Source: Xylocopa sonorina (lineage: Eukaryota > Arthropoda > Insecta > Hymenoptera > Apidae). Taken from it: DNA of 64,000 nt. The stretch lies in NCBI RefSeq assembly GCF_050948175.1, contig NW_027490487.1, positions 62,001-126,000 of the forward strand. Direction: 5' to 3'. Below are positions 39,752-54,192 of this stretch, in pieces (position 1 is the stretch's first letter; each line of letters opens with the position of its first letter). The notes beneath the pieces are model-generated. The model saw nothing but the letters and a program-made list of their open reading frames with translations, did no database searches and had not been told where the DNA came from. Both the position numbers and the translations under genes were made by a program.

Positions 39752-42709
39752 GCAGATGTCTACGTATCGTAGCAATAGAGTTCTAATGCTTCTCAAAACG
39801 AGATGCCTCATTTCATTTCTATGTTCCGTGATAAGATATAATATTCATTGTGGAGTGTCATGTATACCTCGTATTCACTTCAAATGAATGTAAATGCGAC
39901 ACTTCCATGCTAGGAAGTAGCGTTTGCAGATGTCTACGAATCGTTGCAATAGAGTTCTAATGCTTCTATAAACGGGATATCGCATCTAACTTCTATGTTT
40001 CATGATATGAAATAATATTCATTGCGAAGTGTCATGTATACCTCGATTTCACTTCTCAAGAATGTAAATGCGACACTTCCTTGCTAAGAAATATTGTTTG
40101 CATATGTCAACGTATCACAGCAATAGAGTACTAATGCTTCTTAAAACGGGATGTCGTATTTCAGTTCTATGTTTCGTAATAAGATATAATATTCATTGTG
40201 TAATGTCATGTATACCTCGTATTCACTTCAGTGGAATGTAACTGCGAAATTTCCTTGCTAGGGAATAGAGTTTGCAGATGTCTACGTATATTAGCAATAG
40301 AGTTCTAATGCTTCTCAAAACGCGATATAGCACCTCAGTCATATGTTTCATTATAAGATACAATATTCATTGCGAGGTGTCATGCATATTTCGTATTCAC
40401 ATCAAAAGAATGTAAATGCGACACTTCCATGCTAGGAAATAGCGTTTGCAGATGTCTACGTATCGTAGCAATAGAGTTCTAATGCTTCTTAAAACGAGAT
40501 GCCTCATTTCATTTCTATGTTTCATGATAAGATATAATATTCATTGCGAAGTGTCATGTATACCTCGATTTCTCTTCACAAGAATGTAAATGCGACACTT
40601 CCTTGCTAGGAAATAGCGTTTGCAGATGTCTACATATCGCAGCAATAGAGTTCCAATGCTTCCTGAAACGCGATATCGCATCTCCCTTCTATGTTTCATG
40701 ATAAGGTATAATATTCATTGCGAAGTGTTATGTATACCTCGTATTCACTTCAAGTGAATGTAAATGCGACACTTCCATGCTAGGAAATAGCGTTTGCAGA
40801 TGTCTACGTATCACAGCAATAGAGTACTAATGCTTCTTAAAACGAGATGTCGTATTTCATTTCTATGTTGCGTAATAAGATATAATATTCATTGTGTAAT
40901 GTTATGTATACCTCGTATTCACTTCAGTGGAATGTAAGTGCGAAATTTCCTTGCTAGAAATTAGAGTTTGCAGATGTCTACGTATATTAGCAATAGAGAT
41001 CTAATGCTTCTCAAAACGCGATATAGCACATCATTCCTATGTTTCATGATAAGATATAATATTCATTGCGAAGTGTCATGTATATCTCGTATTCACATCA
41101 AAAGAATGTAAATGCGACACTTCCATGCTAGGAAATAGCGTTTGCAGATGTCTACGTATCGCAGCAATAGAGTTGCAATGCTTCCTAAAACGCGATATCG
41201 CATCACTCTTCTATGTTTCATGACAAGGTATAATATTCATTGCGAGGTGTCATGTATACCTCGTATTCACGTCAAATGAATGTAAATGCGACACTTCCAT
41301 GCTAGGAAATAGCGTTTGCAGATGTCTACGTACCGTAGCAATAGAGTTCTAATGCTTCTTAAAACGAGATGCCTCATTTCATTTCTATGTTTCGTGATAA
41401 GATATAATATTCATTGTGGAGTGTCATGTATACCTCGTATTCACTTCAAATGAATGTAAATGCGACACTTCCATGCTAGGAAGTAGCGGTTGCAGATGTC
41501 TACGTATCGTAGCAATAGGGTTCTAATGCTTCTTAAGACGCGATATCGCATCTCACTTCTATGTTTCATGATAAGATATAATATTCATTGCGAAGTGTCA
41601 TGTATACCTCGATTTCTCTTCACAAGAATGTAAATGCGACACTTCCTTGCTAGGAAATAGCGTTTGCAGATGTCTACGTATCGCAGCAATACAGTTCCAA
41701 TGCTTCCTAAAACGCGATATCGCATCTCCCTTCTATGTTTCATGATAAGGTATAATATTCATTGCGAAGTGTCATGTATACCTCGTATTCACTTCAAATG
41801 AATGTAAATGCGACACTTCCATGCTAGGAAATAGCGTTTGCAGATGTCTACGTATCACAGCAATAGAGTACTAATGCTTCTTAAAACGAGATGTCGTATT
41901 TCATTTCTATGTTTCGTAATAAGATATAATATTCATTGTGTAATGTTATGTATACCTCGTATTCACTTCAGTGGAATGTAAGTGCGAAATTTCCTTGCTA
42001 GGAAATAGAGTTTGCAGATGTCTACGTATATTAGCAATAGAGATCTAATGCTTCTCAAAACGCGATATAGCACCTCATTCCTATGTTTCATGATAAGATA
42101 TAATATTCATTGCGAAGTGTCATGTATATCTCGTATTCACATCAATAGAATGTAAATGCGACACTTCCATGCTAGGAAATAGCGTTTGCAGATGTCTACG
42201 TATGGCAGCAATAGAGTTCCAATGCTTCTTAAAACGCGATATCGCATCTCACTTCTATGTTTCATGATAAGATATAATATTCATTGCGAAGTGTCATGTA
42301 TACCTTGGTTTCACTTCACAAGAATGAAAATGCGACACTTCCTTGCTAGGAAATGTTGTTTGCAGATGTCTACGTATCACAGCAATAGAGCACTAATGCT
42401 TCTTAAAACGAGATGTCGTATTTCATTTCTATGTTTCGTAGTAAGATATAATATTCATTGTGTAATGCTATGTTTACCTCGTATTCACTTCAGTGAAATG
42501 TAAGTGCGAAATTTCCTTGCTAGGAAATAGAGTTTGCAGATGTCTACGTATATTAGCAATAGAGTTCTAATGCTTCTCAAAACGCGATATAGCACCTCTT
42601 TCCTATGTTTTATGATAAGATATAATATTCATTGCGAAGTGTCATGTATATCTCGTATTCACATCAATAGAATGTAAATGCGACACTTCCATGCTAGGAA
42701 ATAGCGTTT
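39752..42709 (+). repeat. 17-monomer tandem duplication, copy 1 (2958 bp)
   Basis: Exactly 17 x 174 bp, followed at once by a near-identical copy. Shared rare changes include CTATAAACGGG, GCATATGTCAACG, CTCAGTCATATG and TTTCGTAGTAAG. By eye I found only four differences over the whole length (CTCAAAACGAG, GAAATAATATT, TGCTAGAAATT and CATGATAAG here). It contains an eight-monomer block followed by m1 to m9. Confidence 0.93.
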
Positions 42710-44101
42710 GCAGATGTCTACGTATCGTAGCAATAGAGTTCTAATGCTTCTTAAAACGAGATGCCTCATTTCATTTCTATGTTCCGTGATAAGATATAAT
42801 ATTCATTGTGGAGTGTCATGTATACCTCGTATTCACTTCAAATGAATGTAAATGCGACACTTCCATGCTAGGAAGTAGCGTTTGCAGATGTCTACGAATC
42901 GTTGCAATAGAGTTCTAATGCTTCTATAAACGGGATATCGCATCTAACTTCTATGTTTCATGATATGATATAATATTCATTGCGAAGTGTCATGTATACC
43001 TCGATTTCACTTCTCAAGAATGTAAATGCGACACTTCCTTGCTAAGAAATATTGTTTGCATATGTCAACGTATCACAGCAATAGAGTACTAATGCTTCTT
43101 AAAACGGGATGTCGTATTTCAGTTCTATGTTTCGTAATAAGATATAATATTCATTGTGTAATGTCATGTATACCTCGTATTCACTTCAGTGGAATGTAAC
43201 TGCGAAATTTCCTTGCTAGGGAATAGAGTTTGCAGATGTCTACGTATATTAGCAATAGAGTTCTAATGCTTCTCAAAACGCGATATAGCACCTCAGTCAT
43301 ATGTTTCATTATAAGATACAATATTCATTGCGAGGTGTCATGCATATTTCGTATTCACATCAAAAGAATGTAAATGCGACACTTCCATGCTAGGAAATAG
43401 CGTTTGCAGATGTCTACGTATCGTAGCAATAGAGTTCTAATGCTTCTTAAAACGAGATGCCTCATTTCATTTCTATGTTTCATGATAAGATATAATATTC
43501 ATTGCGAAGTGTCATGTATACCTCGATTTCTCTTCACAAGAATGTAAATGCGACACTTCCTTGCTAGGAAATAGCGTTTGCAGATGTCTACATATCGCAG
43601 CAATAGAGTTCCAATGCTTCCTGAAACGCGATATCGCATCTCCCTTCTATGTTTCATGATAAGGTATAATATTCATTGCGAAGTGTTATGTATACCTCGT
43701 ATTCACTTCAAGTGAATGTAAATGCGACACTTCCATGCTAGGAAATAGCGTTTGCAGATGTCTACGTATCACAGCAATAGAGTACTAATGCTTCTTAAAA
43801 CGAGATGTCGTATTTCATTTCTATGTTGCGTAATAAGATATAATATTCATTGTGTAATGTTATGTATACCTCGTATTCACTTCAGTGGAATGTAAGTGCG
43901 AAATTTCCTTGTTAGAAATTAGAGTTTGCAGATGTCTACGTATATTAGCAATAGAGATCTAATGCTTCTCAAAACGCGATATAGCACATCATTCCTATGT
44001 TTCATGATAAGATATAATATTCATTGCGAAGTGTCATGTATATCTCGTATTCACATCAAAAGAATGTAAATGCGACACTTCCATGCTAGGAAATAGCGTT
44101 T
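41144..44101 (+). repeat. HOR unit, 17 monomers
   Basis: Runs m1 to m9, then an eight-monomer block: GATGCCTC, GAATCGTTGC, CACAG with GTCAACG, TATTAG with CAGTCATATG, GATGCCTC, CGCAG with TTCCTGAAACG, CACAG with GTTGCG, TATTAG with GAGATC. Length is exactly 2958 bp. It straddles the two copies of the 2958-bp duplication. Confidence 0.85.
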
Positions 44102-45667
44102 GCAGATGTCTACGTATCGCAGCAATAGAGTTGCAATGCTTCCTAAAACGCGATATCGCATCACTCTTCTATGTTTCATGACAAGGTATAATATTCATTG
44201 CGAGGTGTCATGTATACCTCGTATTCACGTCAAATGAATGTAAATGCGACACTTCCATGCTAGGAAATAGCGTTTGCAGATGTCTACGTACCGTAGCAAT
44301 AGAGTTCTAATGCTTCTTAAAACGAGATGCCTCATTTCATTTCTATGTTTCGTGATAAGATATAATATTCATTGTGGAGTGTCATGTATACCTCGTATTC
44401 ACTTCAAATGAATGTAAATGCGACACTTCCATGCTAGGAAGTAGCGGTTGCAGATGTCTACGTATCGTAGCAATAGGGTTCTAATGCTTCTTAAGACGCG
44501 ATATCGCATCTCACTTCTATGTTTCATGATAAGATATAATATTCATTGCGAAGTGTCATGTATACCTCGATTTCTCTTCACAAGAATGTAAATGCGACAC
44601 TTCCTTGCTAGGAAATAGCGTTTGCAGATGTCTACGTATCGCAGCAATACAGTTCCAATGCTTCCTAAAACGCGATATCGCATCTCCCTTCTATGTTTCA
44701 TGATAAGGTATAATATTCATTGCGAAGTGTCATGTATACCTCGTATTCACTTCAAATGAATGTAAATGCGACACTTCCATGCTAGGAAATAGCGTTTGCA
44801 GATGTCTACGTATCACAGCAATAGAGTACTAATGCTTCTTAAAACGAGATGTCGTATTTCATTTCTATGTTTCGTAATAAGATATAATATTCATTGTGTA
44901 ATGTTATGTATACCTCGTATTCACTTCAGTGGAATGTAAGTGCGAAATTTCCTTGCTAGGAAATAGAGTTTGCAGATGTCTACGTATATTAGCAATAGAG
45001 ATCTAATGCTTCTCAAAACGCGATATAGCACCTCATTCCTATGTTTCATGATAAGATATAATATTCATTGCGAAGTGTCATGTATATCTCGTATTCACAT
45101 CAATAGAATGTAAATGCGACACTTCCATGCTAGGAAATAGCGTTTGCAGATGTCTACGTATGGCAGCAATAGAGTTCCAATGCTTCTTAAAACGCGATAT
45201 CGCATCTCACTTCTATGTTTCCTGATAAGATATAATATTCATTGCGAAGTGTCATGTATACCTTGGTTTCACTTCACAAGAATGAAAATGCGACACTTCC
45301 TTGCTAGGAAATGTTGTTTGCAGATGTCTACGTATCACAGCAATAGAGCACTAATGCTTCTTAAAACGAGATGTCGTATTTCATTTCTATGTTTCGTAGT
45401 AAGATATAATATTCATTGTGTAATGCTATGTTTACCTCGTATTCACTTCAGTGAAATGTAAGTGCGAAATTTCCTTGCTAGGAAATAGAGTTTGCAGATG
45501 TCTACGTATATTAGCAATAGAGTTCTAATGCTTCTCAAAACGCGATATAGCACCTCTTTCCTATGTTTTATGATAAGATATAATATTCATTGCGAAGTGT
45601 CATGTATATCTCGTATTCACATCAATAGAATGTAAATGCGACACTTCCATGCTAGGAAATAGCGTTT
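42710..45667 (+). repeat. 17-monomer tandem duplication, copy 2 (2958 bp)
   Basis: Direct neighbour of the preceding copy. Private differences seen: CTTAAAACGAG, GATATAATATT, TGTTAGAAATT and CCTGATAAG. About 99.9% identity implies a very recent duplication or strong local conversion. An assembly duplication is a possible alternative, although the private differences argue for two real copies. Confidence 0.93.
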
Positions 45668-46711
45668 GCAGATGTCTACGTATGGCAGCAATAGAGTTCC
45701 AATGCTTCTTAAAACGCGATATCGCATCTCACTTCTATGTTTCATGATAAGATATAATATTCATTGCGAAGTGTCATGTATACCTTGGTTTCACTTCACA
45801 AGAATGAAAATGCGACACTTCCTTGCTAGGAAATGTTGTTTGCAGATGTCTACGTATCACAGCAATAGAGCACTAATGCTTCTTAATACGAGATGTCGTA
45901 TTTCATTTCTATGTTTCGTAATAAGATATAATATTCATTGTGTAATGTTATGTCTACCTCGTATTCACTTCAGTGAAATGTAAGTGCGAAATTTCCTTGC
46001 TAGGAAATAGAGTTTGCAGATGTCTACGTATATTAGCAATAGAGTTCTAATGCTTCTCAAAACGCGATATAGCACCTCTTTCCTATGTTTCATGATAAGA
46101 TATAATATTCATTGCGAAGTGTCATGTATATCTCGTATTCACATCAATAGAATGTAAATGCGACACTTCCATGCTAGGAAATAGCGTTTGCAGATGTCTA
46201 CGTATGGCAGCAATAGAGTTCCAATGCTTCTTAAAACGCGATATCGCATCTCACTTCTATGTTTCATGATAAGATATAATATTCATTGCGAAGTGTCATG
46301 TATACCTTGGTTTCACTTCACAAGAATGAAAATGCGACACTTCCTTGCTAGGAAATGTTGTTTGCAGATGTCTACGTATCACAGCAATAGAGCACTAATG
46401 CTTCTTAATACGAGATGTCGTATTTCATTTCTATGTTTCGTAATAAGATATAATATTCATTGTGTAATGTTATGTCTACCTCGTATTCACTTCAGTGAAA
46501 TGTAAGTGCGAAATTTCCTTGCTAGGAAATAGAGTTTGCAGATGTCTACGTATATTAGCAATAGAGTTCTAATGCTTCTCAAAACGCGATATAGCACCTC
46601 TTTGCTATGTTTCATGATAAGATATAATATTCATTGCGAAGTGTCATGTATATCACGTATTCACATCAAAAGAATGTAAATGCGACACTTCCATGCTAGG
46701 AAATAGCGTTT
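44102..46711 (+). repeat. HOR unit, 15 monomers (m7-m9 three times)
   Basis: m1 to m9 followed by two extra m7-m8-m9 triplets, 2610 bp. The triplets start at 45146, 45668 and 46190. The second and third share TTAATACGAG and TATGTCTACC, which the first lacks. Confidence 0.9.
45146..46711 (+). repeat. 522-bp triplet m7-m8-m9, three tandem copies
   Basis: Three back-to-back 522-bp copies of the m7-m8-m9 module. It is the main unit by which HOR length varies: one copy in 9-monomer units, two in the 12-monomer unit, three here. Confidence 0.92.
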
Positions 46712-48799
46712 GCAGATGTCTACGTATCGCAGCAATAGAGTTGCAATGCTTCCTAAAACGCGATATCGCATCTCTCTTCTATGTTTCATGACAAGGTATA
46801 ATATTCATTGCGAAGTGTCATGTATACCTCGTATTCACGTCAAATGAATGTAAATGCGACACTTCCATGCTAGGAAATAGCGTTTGCAGATGTCTACGTA
46901 CCGTAGCAATAGAGTTCTAATGCTTCTTAAAACGAGATGCCTCATTTCATTTCTATGTTTCGTGATAAGATATAATATTCATTGTGGAGTGTCATGTATA
47001 CCTCGTATTCACTTCAAATGAATGTAAATGCGACACTTCCATGCTAGGAAGTAGCGGTTGCAGATGTCTACGTATCGTAGCAATAGGGTTCTAATGCTTC
47101 TTAAGACGCGATATCGCATCTCACTTCTATGTTTCATGATAAGATATAATATTCATTGCGAAGTGTCATGTATACCTCGATTTCTCTTCACAAGAATGTA
47201 AATGCGACACTTCCTTGCTAGGAAATAGCGTTTGCAGATGTCTACGTATCGCAGCAATAGAGTTCCAATGCTTCCTAAAACGCGATATCGCATCTCCCTT
47301 CTATGTTTCATGATAAGGTATAATATTCATTGCGAAGTGTCATGTATACCTCGTATTCACTTCAAATGAATGTAAATGCGACACTTCCATGCTAGGAAAT
47401 AGCGTTTGCAGATGTCTACGTATCACAGCAATAGAGTACTAATGCTTCTTAAAACGAGATGTCGTATTTCATTTCTATGTTTCGTAATAAGATATAATAT
47501 TCATTGTGTAATGTTATGTATACCTCGTATTCACTTCAGTGGAATGTAAGTGCGAAATTTCCTTGCTAGGAAATAGAGTTTGCAGATGTCTACGTATATT
47601 AGCAATAGAGATCTAATGCTTCTCAAAACGCGATATAGCACCTCATTCCTATGTTTCATGATAAGATATAATATTCATTGCGAAGTGTCATGTATATCTC
47701 GTATTCACATCAATAGAATGTAAATGCGACACTTCCATGCTAGGAAATAGCGTTTGCAGATGTCTACGTATGGCAGCAATAGAGTTCCAATGCTTCTTAA
47801 AACGCGATATCGCATCTCACTTCTATGTTTCATGATAAGATATAATATTCATTGCGAAGTGTCATGTATACCTTGGTTTCACTTCACAAGAATGAAAATG
47901 CGACACTTCCTTGCTAGGAAATGTTGTTTGCAGATGTCTACGTATCACAGCAATAGAGCACTAATGCTTCTTAAAACGAGATGTCGTATTTCATTTCTAT
48001 GTTTCGTAGTAAGATATAATATTCATTGTGTAATGCTATGTTTACCTCGTATTCACTTCAGTGAAATGTAAGTGCGAAATTTCCTTGCTAGGAAATAGAG
48101 TTTGCAGATGTCTACGTATATTAGCAATAGAGTTCTAATGCTTCTCAAAACGCGATATAGCACCTCTTTCCTATGTTTCATGATAAGATATAATATTCAT
48201 TGCGAAGTGTCATGTATATCTCGTATTCACATCAATAGAATGTAAATGCGACACTTCCATGCTAGGAAATAGCGTTTGCAGATGTCTACGTATGGCAGCA
48301 ATAGAGTTCCAATGCTTCTTAAAACGCGATATCGCATCTCACTTCTATGTTTCATGATAAGATATAATATTCATTGCGAAGTGTCATGTATACCTTGGTT
48401 TCACTTCACAAGAATGAAAATGCGACACTTCCTTGCTAGGAAATGTTGTTTGCAGATGTCTACGTATCACAGCAATAGAGCACTAATGCTTCTTAATACG
48501 AGATGTCGTATTTCATTTCTATGTTTCGTAATAAGATATAATATTCATTGTGTAATGTTATGTCTACCTCGTATTCACTTCAGTGAAATGTAAGTGCGAA
48601 ATTTCCTTGCTAGGAAATAGAGTTTGCAGATGTCTACGTATATTAGCAATAGAGTTCTAATGCTTCTCAAAACGCGATATAGCACCTCTTTGCTATGTTT
48701 CATGATAAGATATAATATTCATTGCGAAGTGTCATGTATATCTCGTATTCACATCAAAAGAATGTAAATGCGACACTTCCTTGCTAGGAAATAGCGTTT
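46712..48799 (+). repeat. HOR unit, 12 monomers (m7-m9 twice)
   Basis: m1 to m9 plus one extra m7-m8-m9 triplet, 2088 bp. Triplets start at 47756 and 48278. The first carries GTAGTAAG and ATGTTTACC, the second TTAATACGAG and ATGTCTACC, the same order as the first and second triplets of the preceding unit. Confidence 0.9.
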
Positions 48800-50364
48800 G
48801 CAGATGTCTACGTATCGCAGCAATAGAGTTGCAATGCTTCCTAAAACGCGATATCGCATCTCTCTTCTATGTTTCATGACAAGGTATAATATTCATTGCG
48901 AAATGTCATGTATACCTCGTATTCACGTCAAATGAATGTAAATGCGACACTTCCATGCTAGGAAATAGCGTTTGCAGATTCTACGTACCGTAGCAATAGA
49001 GTTCTAATGCTTCTTAAAACGAGATGCCTCATTTCATTTCTATGTTTCGTGATAAGATATAATATTCATTGTGGAGTGTCATGTATACCTCGTATTCACT
49101 TCAAATGAATGTAAATGCGACACTTCCATGCTAGGAAGTAGCGGTTGCAGATGTCTACGTATCGTAGCAATAGGGTTCTAATGCTTCTTAAGACGCGATA
49201 TCGCATCTCACTTCTATGTTTCATGATAAGATATAATATTCATTGCGAAGTGTCATGTATACCTCGATTTCTCTTCACAAGAATGTAAATGCGACACTTC
49301 CTTGCTAGGAAATAGCGTTTGCAGATGTCTACGTATCGCAGCAATAGAGTTCCAATGCTTCCTAAAACGCGATATCGCATCTCCCTTCTATGTTTCATGA
49401 TAAGGTATAATATTCATTGCGAAGTGTCATGCATACCTCGTATTCACTTCAAATGAATGTAAATGCGACACTTCCATGCTAAGAAATAGCGTTTGCGGAT
49501 GTCTACGTATTACAGCAATAGAGTACTAATGCTTCTTAAAACGAGATGTCGTATTTCATTTCTATGTTTCGTAATAAGATATAATATTCATTGTGTAATG
49601 TTATGTTTACCTCGTATTCACTTCAGTGAAATGTAAGTGCGAAATTCCCTTGCTAGGAAATAGAATTTGCAGATGTCTACGTATATTAGCAATAGAGTTC
49701 TAATGCTTCTCAAAACGCGATATAGCACCTCTTTCCTATGTTTCATGATAAGATATAATATTCATTGCGAAGTGTCATGTATATCTCGTATTCACATCAA
49801 AAGAATGTAAATGCGACACTTCCATGCTAGGAAATAGCGTTTGCAGATGTCTACGTATGGCAGCAATAGAGTTCCAATGCTTCTTAAAACGCGATATCGC
49901 ATCTCACTTCTATGTTTCATGATAAGATATAATATTCATTGCGAAGTGTCATGTATACCTTGGTTTCACTTCACAAGAATGAAAATGCGACACTTCCTTG
50001 CTAGGAAATGTTGTTTGCAGATGTCTACGTATCACAGCAATAGAGCACTAATGCTTCTTAAAACGAGATGTCGTATTTCATTTCTATGTTTCGTAATAAG
50101 ATATAATATTCATTGTGTAATGTTATGTTTACCTCGTATTCACTTCAGTGAAATGTAAGTGCGAAATTCCCTTGCTAGGAAATAGAATTTGCAGATGTCT
50201 ACGTATATTAGCAATAGAGTTCTAATGCTTCTCAAAACGCGATATAGCACCTCTTTCCTATGTTTCATGATAAGATATAATATTCATTGCGAAGTGTCAT
50301 GTATATCTCGTATTCACATCAAAAGAATGTAAATGCGACACTTCCATGCTAGGAAATAGCGTTT
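48800..50364 (+). repeat. HOR unit, 9 monomers (1565 bp)
   Basis: The basic m1 to m9 series with one m7-m8-m9 triplet. It is one base short because of GCAGATTCTACG near 48980, where a G is missing from GCAGATGTCTACG. Its m6 position has GAGTTC rather than GAGATC. Confidence 0.9.
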
Positions 50365-52278
50365 GCAGATATCTACGTATCGCAGCAATAGAGTTGCAAT
50401 GCTTCCTAAAACGCGATATCGCATCTCTCTTCTATGTTTCATGACAAGGTATAATATTCATTGGGAAGTGTCATGTATACCTCGTATTCACGTCAAATGA
50501 ATGTAAATGCGACACTTCCATGCTAGGAAATAGCGTTTGCAGATGTCTACGTACCGTAGCAATAGAGTTCTAATGCTTCTTAAAACGAGATGCCTCATTT
50601 CATTTCTATGTTCCGTGATAAGATATAATATTCATTGTGGAGTGTCATGTACACCTCGTATTCACTTCAAATGAATGTAAATGCGACACTTCCATGCTAG
50701 GAAGTAGCGGTTGCAGATGTCTACGTATCGTAGCAATAGGGTTCTAATGCTTCTTAAGACGCGATATCGCATCTCACTTCTATGTTTCATGATAAGATAT
50801 AATATTCATTGCGAAGTGTCATGTATACCTCGATTTCTCTTCACAAGAATGTAAATGCGACACTTCCTTGCTAGGAAATAGCGTTTGCAGATGTCTACGT
50901 ATCGCAGCAATAGAGTTCCAATGCTTCCTAAAACGCGATATCGCATCTCCCTTCTATGTTTCATGATAAGGTATAATATTCATTGCGAAGTGTCATGTAT
51001 ACCTCGTATTCACTTCAAAAGAACGTAAATAAGACACTTCCATGCTAGGAAGTAGCGTTTTTAGATGTCTACGTATCGTAGCAATAGAGTTCTAATGCTT
51101 CTTAGAACGCGATTTCGCATCTCACTTCTATGTTTCATGATAAGATATAATATTCATTGCGAAGTGTCATGCATATTTCGTATTCACATCAAAATAATGT
51201 AAATATGACACTTCCATGCTAGGAAATAGCGTTTGCAGATGTCTACGTATCGTAGCAATAGAGTTCTAATGCTTCTTAAAACGAAATGCCTCATTTCATT
51301 TCTATGTTCCGTGATAAGATATAATATTCATTGTGGAGTGTCATGTATACCTCGTATTCACTTCAAATGAATGTAAATGCGACACTTCCATGCTAGGAAG
51401 TAGTGTTTGCAGATGTCTACGTATCGTAGCAATAGAGTTCTAATGCTTCTTAGAACGCGATATCGCATCTCACTTCTATGTTTCATGATAAGATATAATA
51501 TTCATTGCGAAGTGTCATGTATACCTCGTATTCACTTCAAATGAATGTAAATGCGACACTTCCATGCTAGGAAATAGCGTTTGCAGATGTCTACGTATCG
51601 TAGCAATAGAGTTCTAATGCTTCTTAAAACGAGATGCCTCATTTCATTTCTATGTTTCATGATAAGATATAATATTCATTGCGAAGTGTCATGTATACCT
51701 CGATTTCTCTTCACAAGAATGTAAATGCGACACTTCCTTGCTAGGATATAGCGTTTGCAGATGTCTACATATCGCAGCAATAGAGTACCAATGCTTCCTG
51801 AAACGCGATATCGCATCTCCCTTCTATGTTTCATGATAAGGTATAATATTCATTGCGAAGTGTTATGTATACCTCGTATTCACTTCAAGTGAATGTAAAT
51901 GCGACACTTCCATGCTAGGAAATAGCGTTTGCAGATGTCTACGTATCACAGCAATAGAGTACTAATGCTTCTTAAAACGAGATGTCGTATTTCATTTCTA
52001 TGTTGCGTAATAAGATATAATATTCATTGTGTAATGTTATGTATACCTCGTATTCACTTCAGTGGAATGTAAGTGCGAAATTTCCTTGCTAGGAATTAGA
52101 GTTTGCAGATGTCTACGTATATTAGCAATAGAGATCTAATGCTTCTCAAAACGCGATATAGCACCTCATTCCTATGTTTCATGATAAGATATAATATTCA
52201 TTGCGAAGTGTCATGTATATCTCGTATTCACATCAAAAGAATGTAAATGCGACACTTCCATGCTAGGAAATAGCGTTT
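50365..52278 (+). repeat. HOR unit, 11 monomers, alternative composition
   Basis: m1 to m4 are followed by seven monomers of other types rather than m5 to m9: TTTTTAGATG, ACGAAATGCC, two CGTAG types, CGCAG with TTCCTGAAACG, CACAG with GTTGCG, and TATTAG with GAGATC. The ACGAAATGCC part matches 37.3-37.65 kb (offset 13921 bp), and the last four match the end of the eight-monomer block of the 17-monomer unit. Confidence 0.85.
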
Positions 52279-54192
52279 GCAGATGTCTACGTATCGCAGC
52301 AATAGAGTTGCAATGCTTCCTAAAACGCGATATCGCATCTCTCTTCTATGTTTCATGACAAGGTATAATATTCATTGCGAAGTGTCATGTATACCTCGTA
52401 TTCACGTCAAATGAATGTAAATGCGACACTTCCATGCTAGGAAATAGCGTTTGCATATGTCTACGTACCGTAGCAATAGAGTTCTAATGCTTCTTAAAAC
52501 GAGATGCCTCATTTCATTTCTATGTTTCGTGATAAGATATAATATTCATTGTGGAGTGTCATGTATACCTCGTATTCACTTCAAATGAATGTAAATGCGA
52601 CACTTCCATGCTAGGAAGTAGCGGTTGCAGATGTCTACGTATCGTAGCAATAGGGTTCTAATGCTTCTTAAGACGCGATATCGCATCTCACTTCTATGTT
52701 TCATGATAAGATATAATATTCATTGCGAAGTGTCATGTATACCCCGATTTCTCTTCACAAGAATGTAAATGCGACACTTCCTTGCTAGGAAATAGCGTTT
52801 GCAGATGTCTACGTATCGCAGCAATAGAGTTCCAATGCTTCCTAAAACGCGATATCGCATCTCCCTTCTATGTTTCATGATAAGGAATAATATTCATTGC
52901 GAAGTGTCATGTATACCTCGCATTCACTTCAAATGAATGTAAATGCGACACTTCCATGCTAGGAAATAGCGTTTGCGGATGTCTACGTATTACAGCAATA
53001 GAGTACTAATGCTTCTTAAAACGAGATGTCGTATTTCATTTCTATGTTTCGTAATAAGATATAATATTCATTGTGTAATGTTATGTATACCTCGTATTCA
53101 CTTCAGTGGAATGTAAGTGCGAAATTTCCTTGCTAGGAAATAGAGTTTGCAGATGTCTACGTATATTAGCAATAGAGATCTAATGCTTCTCAAAACGCGA
53201 TATAGCACCTCATTCCTATGTTTCATGATAAGATATAATATTCATTGCGAAGTGTCATGTATATCTCGTATTCACATCAATAGAATGTAAATGCGACACT
53301 TCCATGCTAGGAAATAGCGTTTGCAGATGTCTACGTATGGCAGCAATAGAGTTCCAATGCTTCTTAAAACGCGATATCGCATCTCACTTCTATGTTTCAT
53401 GATAAGATATAATATTCATTGCGAAGTGTCATGTATACCTTGGTTTCACTTCACAAGAATGAAAATGCGACACTTCCTTGCTAGGAAATGTTGTTTGCAG
53501 ATGTCTACGTATCACAGCAATAGAGCACTAATGCTTCTTAAAACGAGATGTCGTATTTCATTTCTATGTTTCGTAATAAGATATAATATTCATTGTGTAA
53601 TGTTATGTTTACCTCGTATTCACTTCAGTGAAATGTAAGTGCGAAATTTCCTTGCTAGGAAATAGAGTTTGCAGATGTCTACGTATATTAGCAATAGAGT
53701 TCTAATGCTTCTCAAAACGCGATATAGCACCTCTTTCCTATGTTTCATGATAAGATATAATATTCATTGCGAAGTGTCATGTATACCTCGGTTTCACTTC
53801 ACAAGAATGAAAATGCGACACTTCCTTGCTAGGAAATGTTGTTTGCAGATGTCTACGTATCACAGCAATAGAGCACTAATGCTTCTTAATACGAGATGCC
53901 GTATTTCATTTCTATGTTTCGTAATAAGATATAATATTCATTGTGTAATGTTATGTTTACCTCGTATTCACTTCAGTGAAATGTAAGTGCGAAATTTCCT
54001 TGCTAGGAAATAGAGTTTGCAGATGTCTACGTATATTAGCAATAGAGTTCTAATGCTTCTCAAAACGCGATATAGCACCTCTTTGCTATGTTTCATGATA
54101 AGATATAATATTCATTGCGAAGTGTCATGTATATCTCGTATTCACATCAAAAGAATGTAAATGCGACACTTCCATGCTAGGAAATAGCGTTT
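52279..54192 (+). repeat. HOR unit, 11 monomers, with hybrid monomer
   Basis: m1 to m9 plus two extra monomers. The first extra is a fusion of m9 and m7, and m8 and m9 follow. This explains a gain of two monomers rather than the usual three. Confidence 0.88.
53671..53844 (+). repeat. hybrid m9/m7 monomer
   Basis: The left part is m9 (TATTAG, CTCAAAACG, ACCTCTTTCC). The right part is m7 (GGTTTCACTTCACAAG with GAATGAAAATG and GGAAATGTTG). The switch lies in a stretch of about 46 bases identical in both parents, around bases 68-113 of the monomer. It is the expected product of unequal exchange out of register. Confidence 0.88.
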
